DNA from: Chloroflexota bacterium | Lineage (GTDB): Bacteria; Chloroflexota; Anaerolineae; Aggregatilineales; J027 | DNA: 64,000 bases | Direction: 5' to 3' | NCBI GenBank assembly: GCA_013112715.1 | Contig: JABFGB010000001.1 | Span: 1 to 64,000, forward strand | Shown: one piece after another, positions 15,421-24,139 of the stretch | Numbering within the stretch: position 1 is the first letter of the stretch | Layout of the letters: the number at the start of each line of letters is the position of its first letter | Position numbers and translations under genes: made by a program | The notes under the pieces: model-generated | Told to the model about the DNA's origin: nothing | Databases searched by the model: none | Seen by the model: the letters and a program-made list of their open reading frames with translations, nothing else

Positions 15421-17865
15421 ATGACAGCAACGCCGTCATCTCTAAAAATCCGCCACTTAACGCGCCCGGCTGTCGGCTGGCAGATGGGTGATCCCTCAAC
15501 CTATGCCGTACCGTTTCACAATCTCAAAGTCATCCGCTTGGCCCTGCACGATACCGTTGCTTTCCATCTCAGCCAAACTCAGCCAACCATTCCCCATGCG
15601 GAAATCGCTGCCGCCCAGACCGCCACTGAGGGTGAATGGGTGCGATTGCTCAATGCCTCACTTCCACCAGACAGTGCCCCGTTGACATTGGCACACGTCG
15701 TCAATTCACGATTGCGCTACAGTTATGAATTTCATTGGTTAGCCGAACATTATGCAAGCCAATTGAGCGGCGACACAGCTCAATTTTGGAAAATGCTGAC
15801 CAAGCGGTTGATCGGAAGGGAAAAGTGGTGGTTGGCTCGGTTGCTGCCAACAGCATTTCTATATCGCCAACTCCCGACCCTACTGCGACCCGCGACGATC
15901 AACCCTCTCAATTTCAAATATGTGGGGTTACGCACGCTTGAGGCCACATGGACTGCCAGCGAAGCCCTGATTCCGATTGAGCAAGAATACGAAGACCTCT
16001 ATCTGCGGGATACGGAGTCGCTGCTACGAACCGTCCTCAAGGAAGTCCCCAATATCACAGGGCGTAATACCAGCCTATTTACCCAACAAGACCCAACTGA
16101 CCGACACATCACCTATCAGTGGACTGTCGGTTGGCAAGAAAAACCCCAACATACTTCACGGGCCATCGCTATTGGCCTCGTATTGAGTGTTTTGTTAAGT
16201 CTGTTGGATGTCCAATTTGGCGATATTTTTATCCTCTCCCAAATGGTCATTGCGCCAATTTTCTTTGCAGTCATTTGGGTCATCGTATTGCAGATGCGGC
16301 GGGCACTTGGGGAGCAGGAATACGCCCGACGTGAGGCCGATTTACGGGCAGATGAACAGGTCGAAATGCTCGAAAATGCCCAACGGATAGACCGCGAACT
16401 GCACAGCGTTCTAAGTGTAGAGCGTGTCTTATCGTTGATTTTAGATTGGGCTATCCGGTTTACCTTTGCCGATACCGCCGCTGTCATGTTGGTGGATGCA
16501 CAACATGGCACCTTGCATACGGGCAAACATCAAGGCTATCCGCGTGAACTTGTTACCATTGACCTCAATATGCCCATTTCATGGCAGCAAGGCGTCACTG
16601 GACGAGCCGCCCGCACGGGGAACATATGCTATGTACCGGATGTGTTGCAAGACCCAGACTACCTGCCGCTGGTAAAAGGGATTCGTTCACAACTGGTCGT
16701 CCCGATCAAACGCGGGGCCGAGGTCATTGCGATTCTCAATCTTGAAAAAACAGTGGCCGATGGGTTCTCCGTCGAAGAACACCGCCGTATCGAATTGTTG
16801 TGCAGCCGCGCCGCCATTGCGATTATTAATGCCCAGCTTTTTGCTGAGACCCAACGCGAACGCGAAAAACTACGGACGCTGTTGGCTGCCGTCAGCGAAG
16901 GGGTCATTGTGACAGATCGGGACGACAAGCTCATTCTGGTCAATCAAATGGTGATTGATCTGTTCAATTTGGAGGAGCATAAAGACTATACCCGTCTGAA
17001 TTTTGCTGAGACCTTTGGGCACACCCCCCTCAATGACATCTACTATCAAGAAAACGGTCTGCGTGATACTGTCGTTCGTGCCGAAATCAGCATGCAAGGT
17101 CGCAGTTTTGAGGTGTCACGGGTGCCGGTTCAGCATGTAGGCTATACGTTGGTGCTGCACGACATCACACCCTTTAAGGAGCTTGACCAGCTTAAGACCG
17201 ATTTTGTGCAGATGTTTTCGCACGACATCAAAAACCCCATCAGCACGATTATTGGCAGTCTCGGCTATCTGGAAATGTCCCAAGAGTTAAATCAGCGGGG
17301 CAAAGATAATCTTGGTCGGGCAGAACGAGCCGCTTTCTACATCAACCAATTGATTGATGACCTTTTGCATTTGACCCGATTGGAAGCGGGGATTGCGCTC
17401 GATCTAAAACCCATCCGCCTTGCCACGGTCATCGCCGAGGCGGAAGACGCCAACCGAATGCGCCTTGAGGAGAAGCAACTAACCCTCGAGATTGTCCTTG
17501 CCCCCCATCTGCCGCTTGTCTTGATTGACTCATCACGCATCAATCAGGTGTTGAATAATTTGCTTGGCAACGCAATCAAATACACACCCACTGGCGGCAG
17601 AATTACCCTGACTGCCTTTGTATGGGGCGGCAATTTTGTTGAAGTGCGGATACAGGATACAGGCATTGGTATCCCACCCGAATATCTCAACACGGTCTTT
17701 GATAAATTTGTGCGCGTCAAAAGTGATGAAAATACGCGGATCAAGGGCACAGGCTTGGGCTTGGCGATTGTTCGCAAACTGATCGAGGCACACGGCGGCA
17801 GCATCCGGGTCGAGAGCGTACTGGGTCAAGGGGCAACCTTTGTTTTCACCCTACCCTGTGCCTAA
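15421..17865 (+). CDS. Membrane-associated sensor histidine kinase with GAF and PAS domains
   Basis: This 814-residue kinase has an unrecognised cytosolic N-terminus (1-240) and two adjacent membrane helices at about 247-293. A coiled linker leads to a GAF domain at about 331-475 and a PAS domain at about 485-590. HisKA follows with phospho-acceptor His601 in FSHDIKNPIS. HATPase_c carries the N box NQVLNNLLGNAIKY, G1 DTGIGIPPEY and G2 GTGLGLAIV. It should autophosphorylate and pass phosphate to a response regulator. None is adjacent; the nearest orphan receiver is at 51368-51748, and a link is speculative. The start codon lacks a clear ribosome binding site. Confidence 0.93.
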   Translation: MTATPSSLKIRHLTRPAVGWQMGDPSTYAVPFHNLKVIRLALHDTVAFHLSQTQPTIPHAEIAAAQTATEGEWVRLLNASLPPDSAPLTLAHVVNSRLRYSYEFHWLAEHYASQLSGDTAQFWKMLTKRLIGREKWWLARLLPTAFLYRQLPTLLRPATINPLNFKYVGLRTLEATWTASEALIPIEQEYEDLYLRDTESLLRTVLKEVPNITGRNTSLFTQQDPTDRHITYQWTVGWQEKPQHTSRAIAIGLVLSVLLSLLDVQFGDIFILSQMVIAPIFFAVIWVIVLQMRRALGEQEYARREADLRADEQVEMLENAQRIDRELHSVLSVERVLSLILDWAIRFTFADTAAVMLVDAQHGTLHTGKHQGYPRELVTIDLNMPISWQQGVTGRAARTGNICYVPDVLQDPDYLPLVKGIRSQLVVPIKRGAEVIAILNLEKTVADGFSVEEHRRIELLCSRAAIAIINAQLFAETQREREKLRTLLAAVSEGVIVTDRDDKLILVNQMVIDLFNLEEHKDYTRLNFAETFGHTPLNDIYYQENGLRDTVVRAEISMQGRSFEVSRVPVQHVGYTLVLHDITPFKELDQLKTDFVQMFSHDIKNPISTIIGSLGYLEMSQELNQRGKDNLGRAERAAFYINQLIDDLLHLTRLEAGIALDLKPIRLATVIAEAEDANRMRLEEKQLTLEIVLAPHLPLVLIDSSRINQVLNNLLGNAIKYTPTGGRITLTAFVWGGNFVEVRIQDTGIGIPPEYLNTVFDKFVRVKSDENTRIKGTGLGLAIVRKLIEAHGGSIRVESVLGQGATFVFTLPCA

Positions 17866-17961
17866 CCACCCACTTGGCCTATTTTTCTCCAAATCACAAG
17901 CACTTAAGCTAGAATCAAATAAAACGTATTTGTCTTCATAGCGTAAGGGTGGGGTAACTTC

Positions 17962-18981
17962 ATGATACGTTCGCTGTTGGCTCCCAGTGGCAATATTCAA
18001 ACTGCATCTAACGACAAAGAGACTGACGAATCGCCCATCATTAAACGCAACCTCACCCGCGAAAATCTTGAAGCGGCGTTAGGTGATGAAATTTTGGTCT
18101 GGCTCGATTTTGTTGACCCGGACGCCGATGAAATTCACTGGCTTCAGAGAGAATTTAAGCTGCACCCGATTGTGGTGACCGATCTACAGCGTGAAGATCG
18201 CCGACCAACATTGGTGGTCTACCCGGAGTATATGTTTTTATCCCTATTTCAGCCCCAGATGGCAGTAGGGCAAGTAAAGGGCGAGGAAATTCACTGCATT
18301 ATTGGAACCAAATTCTTTCTCACCATCCGAAAAGCCAACAGTACCACTATTGAGGGAGTTTATAATCGGGTAGCCCAAAACGAGGAGGCATGGGGGCGGG
18401 GCACGATTTATTTTCTCTATCTGGTTATTCAGGCGGTCATTGACTCGTATTATCCGCTGTTGGATCGTATCAGTATTCTGCTATTTGAGCTAGAAGAAAA
18501 GACTTTAAGCAACGGGGAAGGCAAAGCTGCCCAAAAATCTGTCTATCGTATCAAACAACAGCTTATTGCCTTACGTCAGATGATTTCGCCGCAGCGTGAA
18601 GTGCTGTCGAATGTGATTGGGGAGCAGCGCATCAGTCAGAGTCCTGCCAATCGGGATTTGTTTGCCCATCTTTATGAGCGCCTGCTGCGGATTTATGATG
18701 TAATTGATGCCCAACGAGACTTATCAAACAACGTTTTGGATTTGCTGCAAAATCAGGAATCTATTCACCTGACCGAAGCCGTCAACCGCCTCACCATCAT
18801 TTCGATTATTTTTCTGCCGCTGACCTTTCTAGTAAGCCTCTTTAGCCTGAATTTCATTACGACAGAGCCGGAACTGGAAATTCCAATGCCGGGGTGGTTA
18901 TTTTTCACCTTATTGACAGGCATTATGATGCTATGCGGGTTGTTATTGGCGCGATTTTTCCGAAAACAGGGGTGGTTATAA
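17962..18981 (+). CDS. CorA-family divalent cation transporter with SLN in place of GMN
   Basis: The 339-residue protein has the CorA plan: an N-terminal alpha/beta cytoplasmic domain, a long helical stalk (about 170-270) and two C-terminal membrane helices. The selectivity signature after the first helix reads FSLNF (residues 295-297 SLN) rather than the canonical YGMNF. CorA pentamers move Mg2+, Co2+ or other divalent cations; the motif change may alter selectivity or transport. The C-terminal Arg/Lys cluster RFFRKQ is retained. The last 59 bases overlap the convergent glycosyltransferase gene. Confidence 0.85.
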   Translation: MIRSLLAPSGNIQTASNDKETDESPIIKRNLTRENLEAALGDEILVWLDFVDPDADEIHWLQREFKLHPIVVTDLQREDRRPTLVVYPEYMFLSLFQPQMAVGQVKGEEIHCIIGTKFFLTIRKANSTTIEGVYNRVAQNEEAWGRGTIYFLYLVIQAVIDSYYPLLDRISILLFELEEKTLSNGEGKAAQKSVYRIKQQLIALRQMISPQREVLSNVIGEQRISQSPANRDLFAHLYERLLRIYDVIDAQRDLSNNVLDLLQNQESIHLTEAVNRLTIISIIFLPLTFLVSLFSLNFITTEPELEIPMPGWLFFTLLTGIMMLCGLLLARFFRKQGWL

Positions 18982-20548
18982 CAGGGGTGACCTGCCACAC
19001 AGTCAGCCATAGTCCATTTTTGGGGCGGCGGAAAATGGCAAGGCGTTCCCACGTCAGGCCGTCGAGTTGGACGGGGGTATCTTCTAGGGGTTCGGTTTCA
19101 CCAAAGGCTTGCTCGACAATGACGTAAATCGGTTGGGTGGTGGCGCTCTGTTCGATTAAGCGCGTCCACAGGTCGGGGGTAACGGTTGGCCCGTTCAATT
19201 CTTGGCCCAAACAGGTGAGTTGGATGGGTTCAATAGCATACAATTCGAGGCGATCACAGAGATAGGCTACCATCATGACCTGCACCCGACCATCCACCCG
19301 CTCACCCGTTTGCTGGATATAACCCAATGCAGGTAGCAGGCCATAGGCATTCAAGCGACTCTGGAAATAATCACGGTTATCAAAATAGGGCATTTTGAGA
19401 GCCGGGGCATCGTTGGAAGCGTTGACCGCGAAAGGCCAAGCAAACGTGATCGCCCAAATCGCCAAAATCAGCCCGACAGCGGCCCGACACACTTGCCCTT
19501 GCAGCTTGGATGGGATAGAGGGCAAGCGGAGTTGGGTAAACGTTGCCAATCCCCCCCCCACGAGCATCGCCACCGGAAACATGCCCGGCATCAGATAGCG
19601 GCTGTGAATACGCACCACCAAAATCAAGATGGGTATCCAGATAATCAGCAACCATGCAATCCCAAACAAGGTCGCCCGGCGGGTTTTCCATAAACCAAGC
19701 GCCACAACCAGCAAGCCAACAATCGTCATCGGCTCGGAAATCAACAACTCGGCCTTATTCCACGTTTCCTCAAGTTTGCCCGTGTCCTCGTTTGAAAAGA
19801 CACTTTCATCCAACAGAGATTGATCTACCAAGACATATTCGACACCCTGCGTTTTGGCAATCGCCGCCGGAATCAGCACTGGCACAATCCATAGCAGTAG
19901 GGTCGCACCACCAGCGACCACCAGAAATTTGAAATAGTGCTTCATTTGAGTACGAATTTTATCCTGCCCCCACTGGCCGAGGCACACAATCGCTGCGACA
20001 GGGATTAATGCACTAAACATCATGGTCAGTTTCGCCATTGAAGCCAGCGCGACCAGCAAACCGACTATCCCCGCCCGCCGATAGGTCGGTTTTTGCGCCA
20101 GATAGACACTCTGCCACGCCATCAGCGCCCCCAATGCCGCCGCGATGCCATCCGCCAACACCATACGTTCATAAAACAGGGCATAGGGCAGCAGGGCATA
20201 AAAAATGATAGCGATGAGGGCCGCGCGTCTGTTAAATAATCGGCGGGTGGTAGCATACAGCGCCGCACTCCCCAACAAGGTAAATAGGGCGACAGCGGAA
20301 CGTGACATATGCAGAGCATGGGTAGGGTTGGTGGTATGAAACGGCGCGATCCAGACATACAACAAGAATTTACCGAGGCTTTTTTCGGCGGGGTGGGTCT
20401 CAAAATTGGCGATACCCGCCGCCCGTTCGATATGGCGGTGTTCATCAATAAAAAAGGGTTGATGGGTGGGCCGATGGGCACGGAAAAAGAAATGGAGCAG
20501 CAGGACGAGGACAATTAAGCCATAAGTCGAAAAATTTCGCTTTGCCAT
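18923..20548 (-). CDS. PMT/GT39-type membrane glycosyltransferase (paralogue 1)
   Basis: The 541-residue polytopic protein has about ten hydrophobic helices. An acidic first loop (FFIDEHRHIERAA) is placed as in GT-C glycosyltransferases of the PMT_2/GT39 type, where acidic residues coordinate the metal or activate the acceptor. YERMVLADG matches the second conserved acidic loop. Such enzymes use polyprenyl-phosphate sugars outside the membrane. It is the last gene of a unit with a close paralogue 15 bp upstream and a PHP gene before that. The C-terminal 150 residues form a soluble extracytoplasmic domain. Confidence 0.82.
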   Translation of the reverse strand: MAKRNFSTYGLIVLVLLLHFFFRAHRPTHQPFFIDEHRHIERAAGIANFETHPAEKSLGKFLLYVWIAPFHTTNPTHALHMSRSAVALFTLLGSAALYATTRRLFNRRAALIAIIFYALLPYALFYERMVLADGIAAALGALMAWQSVYLAQKPTYRRAGIVGLLVALASMAKLTMMFSALIPVAAIVCLGQWGQDKIRTQMKHYFKFLVVAGGATLLLWIVPVLIPAAIAKTQGVEYVLVDQSLLDESVFSNEDTGKLEETWNKAELLISEPMTIVGLLVVALGLWKTRRATLFGIAWLLIIWIPILILVVRIHSRYLMPGMFPVAMLVGGGLATFTQLRLPSIPSKLQGQVCRAAVGLILAIWAITFAWPFAVNASNDAPALKMPYFDNRDYFQSRLNAYGLLPALGYIQQTGERVDGRVQVMMVAYLCDRLELYAIEPIQLTCLGQELNGPTVTPDLWTRLIEQSATTQPIYVIVEQAFGETEPLEDTPVQLDGLTWERLAIFRRPKNGLWLTVWQVTPVITTPVFGKIAPITTRIAS

Positions 20549-20563
20549 CGGTACTCTTTCAAG

Positions 20564-22213
20564 TTATTGGGGTGAATCGGCATCAGAAGTGGACATCGGC
20601 GCTTGAACATTGTCCCCACATGCACTGACTTGGCTGTTGAGGGGGCAGACTTCCCACACCGTCACCCATATGCCATCTTTGGGGCGCTGAATGGAGCGCA
20701 ACCGCTGCCATGTCAGGTCACGCTCGCTGGTTGGAATATCACGGTAATCCTCCACGATCAGATAGAGCGGCTGTTCTTGTTGAGCGCGTTCGGTTAATTT
20801 TTGCCATGCTTCGTTAATGGTTTTATTGGTATAACCATCACTTAGGCAGGTCAAATCCACTTTGGGATAGGCATATAAATCCATGCTCTCGCACAAAAAC
20901 ATCACACCCATGACCTCGACCTGCTGATCAACAGGTTTGCCTTTGGATTCCAGATAATCCAGCGCATCCAACAAACCATAGGCACTATAGCGCGTTTGAT
21001 AATACTGCTTCTCGTCGCGGTCGGGCAGTTCGATTTTTGGCGCGTTATAGGCGGCGTTATAGGCAAAGGGCAGCGCATAGACCACGCCCCACACCAACAC
21101 AAATATGGTCAGCGCGGCAGGCAATAGGCGCGGATATTTCAGTGAGACTTTGGGGATGCGAATGTCTTTGGTCGCCACAATCCCCGCTCCCAGCAGCATC
21201 GCCAGTGGGAAAATGCCCGGTGTGAAATAGCGCGTTTGTACCCAACCCACCAGTAAAATAGTGGGCAGATAGGCCAAGATTAACCAGAGCAGAGCATAAG
21301 AGGCACGGCGCGGCGCTTTCCAAATCGCCAATCCGACACCCAGCAGCAGCAGCGCGACCATCAATGGTGACAGCAGCATCGGGAAGGTATCCCAGATGCC
21401 AACCAACTTGTCCCAATTACCCTGTTTAATCAGGTTATCACCTGCTAGATAGCGGTCTACCAGCACATATTTTTCGCCTGTGACCACCGCTGTACCCACT
21501 GGAATTAGGACGGGCAACCACACCCCAATACATACCACCCCCGCCACAACAAAATAGCGGAAATGGGCCATGAACTGTTTATAAAAAACAGCCAGTAGCT
21601 GACGCAAATTGGCAAATTTCAGTTCTGGCAGAGGTGCGCGATTTCGATTGAAGAAGAAAATCGCCATGACGGGCAGGATGGCAATAAACATCATGGTCAA
21701 TTTTGCTAGGGCTGCCAAGCCCACCAACACTCCAACCACCGCCGCCCGCCGATAATTGGGTCTTTGGGCAAAGGTCAAACTGTAAAGTGCGGTCAAGGTC
21801 GCCATAACCCCGGCTGGCCCGTCGGCCAATGCCATGCGTTCATAAAACAAGGCATAGGGGGCGATGGCATAAAATCCAATGGCAATAAATGCCGCTGGAC
21901 GCCCGAAAAATTTTTCGGTCAGGCGATAGAGGGCCGCCAACCCCACCAATGAGAACAAGGCCACTCCAACCCGTGAAGCCCACAGTGCCTCAGATCGCTC
22001 GGTGTTAAATGGGGCAATCAAAATATAGAGCAGATATTTGCCGTGACTGTTCAACCCCAGTGTCCACAAATCTTCCACATTGGCGGCGCGGCGCAGGTGG
22101 CGGTCTTCATCAATAAACAGGGGAAGATGGGTAGGCCGATGGGCACGTAAGCCAAAATGCAGCAGGCATACCATCACAAACAGAAACAAGAGAGCAGTTC
22201 GACGCGACATCAT
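20564..22213 (-). CDS. PMT/GT39-type membrane glycosyltransferase (paralogue 2)
   Basis: This 549-residue protein is a clear tandem paralogue of the downstream gene. It shares RAHRPTH, FIDEDRHLRRAAN, PYALFYERMALADG and the C-terminal soluble domain with ICxR-like and WVTVWEV segments. The start was placed at the first ATG (22213), because the longer frame begins at TTG with no better signal. Catalytic acidic residues in the first loop (Asp-Glu-Asp) are intact. The duplication suggests two acceptors or two successive sugars on the same surface glycan. The PHP phosphoesterase is 26 bp upstream. Confidence 0.82.
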   Translation of the reverse strand: MMSRRTALLFLFVMVCLLHFGLRAHRPTHLPLFIDEDRHLRRAANVEDLWTLGLNSHGKYLLYILIAPFNTERSEALWASRVGVALFSLVGLAALYRLTEKFFGRPAAFIAIGFYAIAPYALFYERMALADGPAGVMATLTALYSLTFAQRPNYRRAAVVGVLVGLAALAKLTMMFIAILPVMAIFFFNRNRAPLPELKFANLRQLLAVFYKQFMAHFRYFVVAGVVCIGVWLPVLIPVGTAVVTGEKYVLVDRYLAGDNLIKQGNWDKLVGIWDTFPMLLSPLMVALLLLGVGLAIWKAPRRASYALLWLILAYLPTILLVGWVQTRYFTPGIFPLAMLLGAGIVATKDIRIPKVSLKYPRLLPAALTIFVLVWGVVYALPFAYNAAYNAPKIELPDRDEKQYYQTRYSAYGLLDALDYLESKGKPVDQQVEVMGVMFLCESMDLYAYPKVDLTCLSDGYTNKTINEAWQKLTERAQQEQPLYLIVEDYRDIPTSERDLTWQRLRSIQRPKDGIWVTVWEVCPLNSQVSACGDNVQAPMSTSDADSPQ

Positions 22214-22239
22214 TTCATACCAGTACAAACTACGTTGAC

Positions 22240-22950
22240 TTAAAGCTGATTACCATGTGTAAGCGGCTGGGGGCGCATCAAATATTTGCGCTGCCATTTG
22301 GCGAGTGTGCTGAAGCCATGTACCCACGCCGGACTCAACTGCACTTTTTGTTGGGCGGTTCGCAGCGATTCGGCAAAGCTGCTGGCCCCTTCAAACGGTG
22401 GCATCAACAAATTGGCTTTTCCCAATTCATAGGGAATATGGGCATCCGAGCCAACTGTGCCCAAAATGTTATGTTGAGCCGCATAATCGGCGGATTTTGC
22501 ATTATCTTCCATATGCAGGCAGCGGGCATTAAAAACCTCAATCGCGTCCACTAGGCCGATAATCTGATCCAACCATGCTTTTTCCCATGCGCCTTTGCGA
22601 TGACGGTCAAAGGGATGCGACACACTGATAAATGCCCCTTGATCGCGTAGACGTTTAATCGTCTCTGGCGGCGTCAATTTGGGCGGGATGGTCTCTTGAA
22701 CGAAAAACGCCAAAATCTCCCCCTCGGTGGTCATTATTTCTTCACCGGGGATAATCAAATCCGGCTCTAATTTGGCAAAGGCCAGCGCACCCTCGGCGGT
22801 GTCGTGGTCGGTAATCACAATTTTATCAATGCTCTTGGCCCGGCACACCTTCACCAGTTGCTTAAAATGCGTTACACAGTCACGACTGTAATGGGTGTGA
22901 GAGTGGGTTTCGACTCGCCAAAGTTCAGCAGAAGGAGATGTTGTCCCCAT
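22240..22950 (-). CDS. PHP-domain metal-dependent phosphoesterase
   Basis: The 236-residue protein shows the PHP metal-binding motifs in order: ETHSHTHYSRD (14-24), VITDHDT, PGEEI, SVSHPFDR and GSDAH. These bind two or three metal ions and hydrolyse phosphoesters, as in histidinol phosphatase or the exonuclease domain of DNA polymerases. The start ATG follows AGGAAAC. It leads a three-gene unit with two membrane glycosyltransferases, so dephosphorylation of a sugar or polyprenyl phosphate is a reasonable inference, but nucleotide substrates are equally typical of the family. Confidence 0.88.
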   Translation of the reverse strand: MGTTSPSAELWRVETHSHTHYSRDCVTHFKQLVKVCRAKSIDKIVITDHDTAEGALAFAKLEPDLIIPGEEIMTTEGEILAFFVQETIPPKLTPPETIKRLRDQGAFISVSHPFDRHRKGAWEKAWLDQIIGLVDAIEVFNARCLHMEDNAKSADYAAQHNILGTVGSDAHIPYELGKANLLMPPFEGASSFAESLRTAQQKVQLSPAWVHGFSTLAKWQRKYLMRPQPLTHGNQL

Positions 22951-23148
22951 GCAATTGGTTTCCTATCACTGGGCAGATGGACGCGAGGGAATGTTAGCCG
23001 AAAGCCCGCCCAACGACAAGGGACATCAAGCGACATCAAGGAATATCCGTCTAAATGAACAGTCGGCGAATAACTTGCCAATTATGCTGTCCGACAGGAC
23101 AATAGAGACAAATTGACCCGCAACATTCTTAGGGAGCAGCGCCCTGTT

Positions 23149-24057
23149 ATGTATAAAGTCACCGTGACCGTCCCCGCCACCACAACCACGCTTGGCCCCG
23201 GCCTCGGCGTTTTGGGAATGGCCCTTGCGCTGCATACGACTATCGAAATGCAGGTGCGGGCCGATGATCGCCTGCATATCAGCGTCTTGGGCGAAAGCCG
23301 CGATATGTTCCCCACCACCCTCGATAACCCGGTGCTGCGGGCGGCCATGCACGTCTTTCAACATTTTGAGGTCGCACCCGCTGGTTTACAAATAGACATT
23401 CTCAGCCAAATCCCTTGGCATACAGGCTTGGGGGCGCATCCCGCCGCCGTGTTGGGGGGCATCCTTGCCGCGAACAATCTCGTTAATGGCAATCTGACCC
23501 CTGACCAAATTCTCGACATGGCCTACGGTTTGGGGGCGAGTTATGAAAACACCACCAGTGCCATGCGCGGCGGAGTCAGCATTTCTAGCCGCATTGACGC
23601 TCATCATGTGGCGCATCGCAGTGTGGATACTGTGCCGCTGAGAGTCGTGATTGTCGCGCCAGAAGTGCCCAATTATCCGACCCGATTGGATAACCTGCCC
23701 GCCTATACCCTTATCCCGGATGAAATCTCGCATATCGGGCAAACCGCTTTGCTAATTGAGGCCCTCCGCGCTGGTGACTATCGGCTGATGAAGCAGGTGA
23801 TGAAAAATCACGTTCACCAGACCGCCCGTACTGCCAACATCCCCGGATATGCCGAAGCCGCCGAAGCCGCCCATTCCGCCGGGGCCGTCGCGGTGATTCT
23901 TGCCGGAAGTGGGCCAGCCGTGCTCGCCGTTGCCGAATCGCACCATACCCAAATCGCGGAGGTGATGGTTTCAGCATTTCAGGAGGCCGGATTGGAGGCG
24001 CGGCAGTGGATTCTCGGTGTGGATCGGCAGGGCGTGACAATTAGCGTGGTGGAATGA
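23149..24057 (+). CDS. GHMP-family protein, homoserine kinase-like with replaced active-site residues
   Basis: The ATG at 23149 gives 302 residues. The overall layout is that of ThrB: an N-terminal PATTTTLGPGLGVLG (9-23), a glycine-rich loop GLGAHPAAV (93-101) and a C-terminal ILAGSGPAVLAVAE. However the substrate-binding Asn and Asp of ThrB's motif (SANLGPGFD) are Thr14 and Gly20 here, and the Ser-Ser of the phosphate loop is Ala96-His97. Homoserine phosphorylation is therefore doubtful, and a different substrate or a non-catalytic role is possible. No other threonine-pathway gene is nearby. A start at an upstream TTG is possible but unsupported. Confidence 0.75.
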   Translation: MYKVTVTVPATTTTLGPGLGVLGMALALHTTIEMQVRADDRLHISVLGESRDMFPTTLDNPVLRAAMHVFQHFEVAPAGLQIDILSQIPWHTGLGAHPAAVLGGILAANNLVNGNLTPDQILDMAYGLGASYENTTSAMRGGVSISSRIDAHHVAHRSVDTVPLRVVIVAPEVPNYPTRLDNLPAYTLIPDEISHIGQTALLIEALRAGDYRLMKQVMKNHVHQTARTANIPGYAEAAEAAHSAGAVAVILAGSGPAVLAVAESHHTQIAEVMVSAFQEAGLEARQWILGVDRQGVTISVVE

Positions 24058-24063
24058 AAGGGC

Positions 24064-24125
24064 GCGATTTATCGCCGAGGAATAAATTCCCCGGCTACAA
24101 TGGGCAAAGTCCAATAAATTGGACT
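24064..24125. repeat. Cluster of three short perfect palindromes
   Basis: Right after the ThrB-like stop lie GCGATttATCGC (24064-24075), GGAATaaATTCC (24079-24090, extended by GCCG/CGGC arms to 24074-24095) and AGTCCAATaaATTGGACT (24108-24125). All have 2-base TT or AA centres. Such a run is typical of dispersed palindromic (REP-like) elements rather than a simple terminator. Confidence 0.7.
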
Positions 24126-24139
24126 GGGGAACGTCAAAT

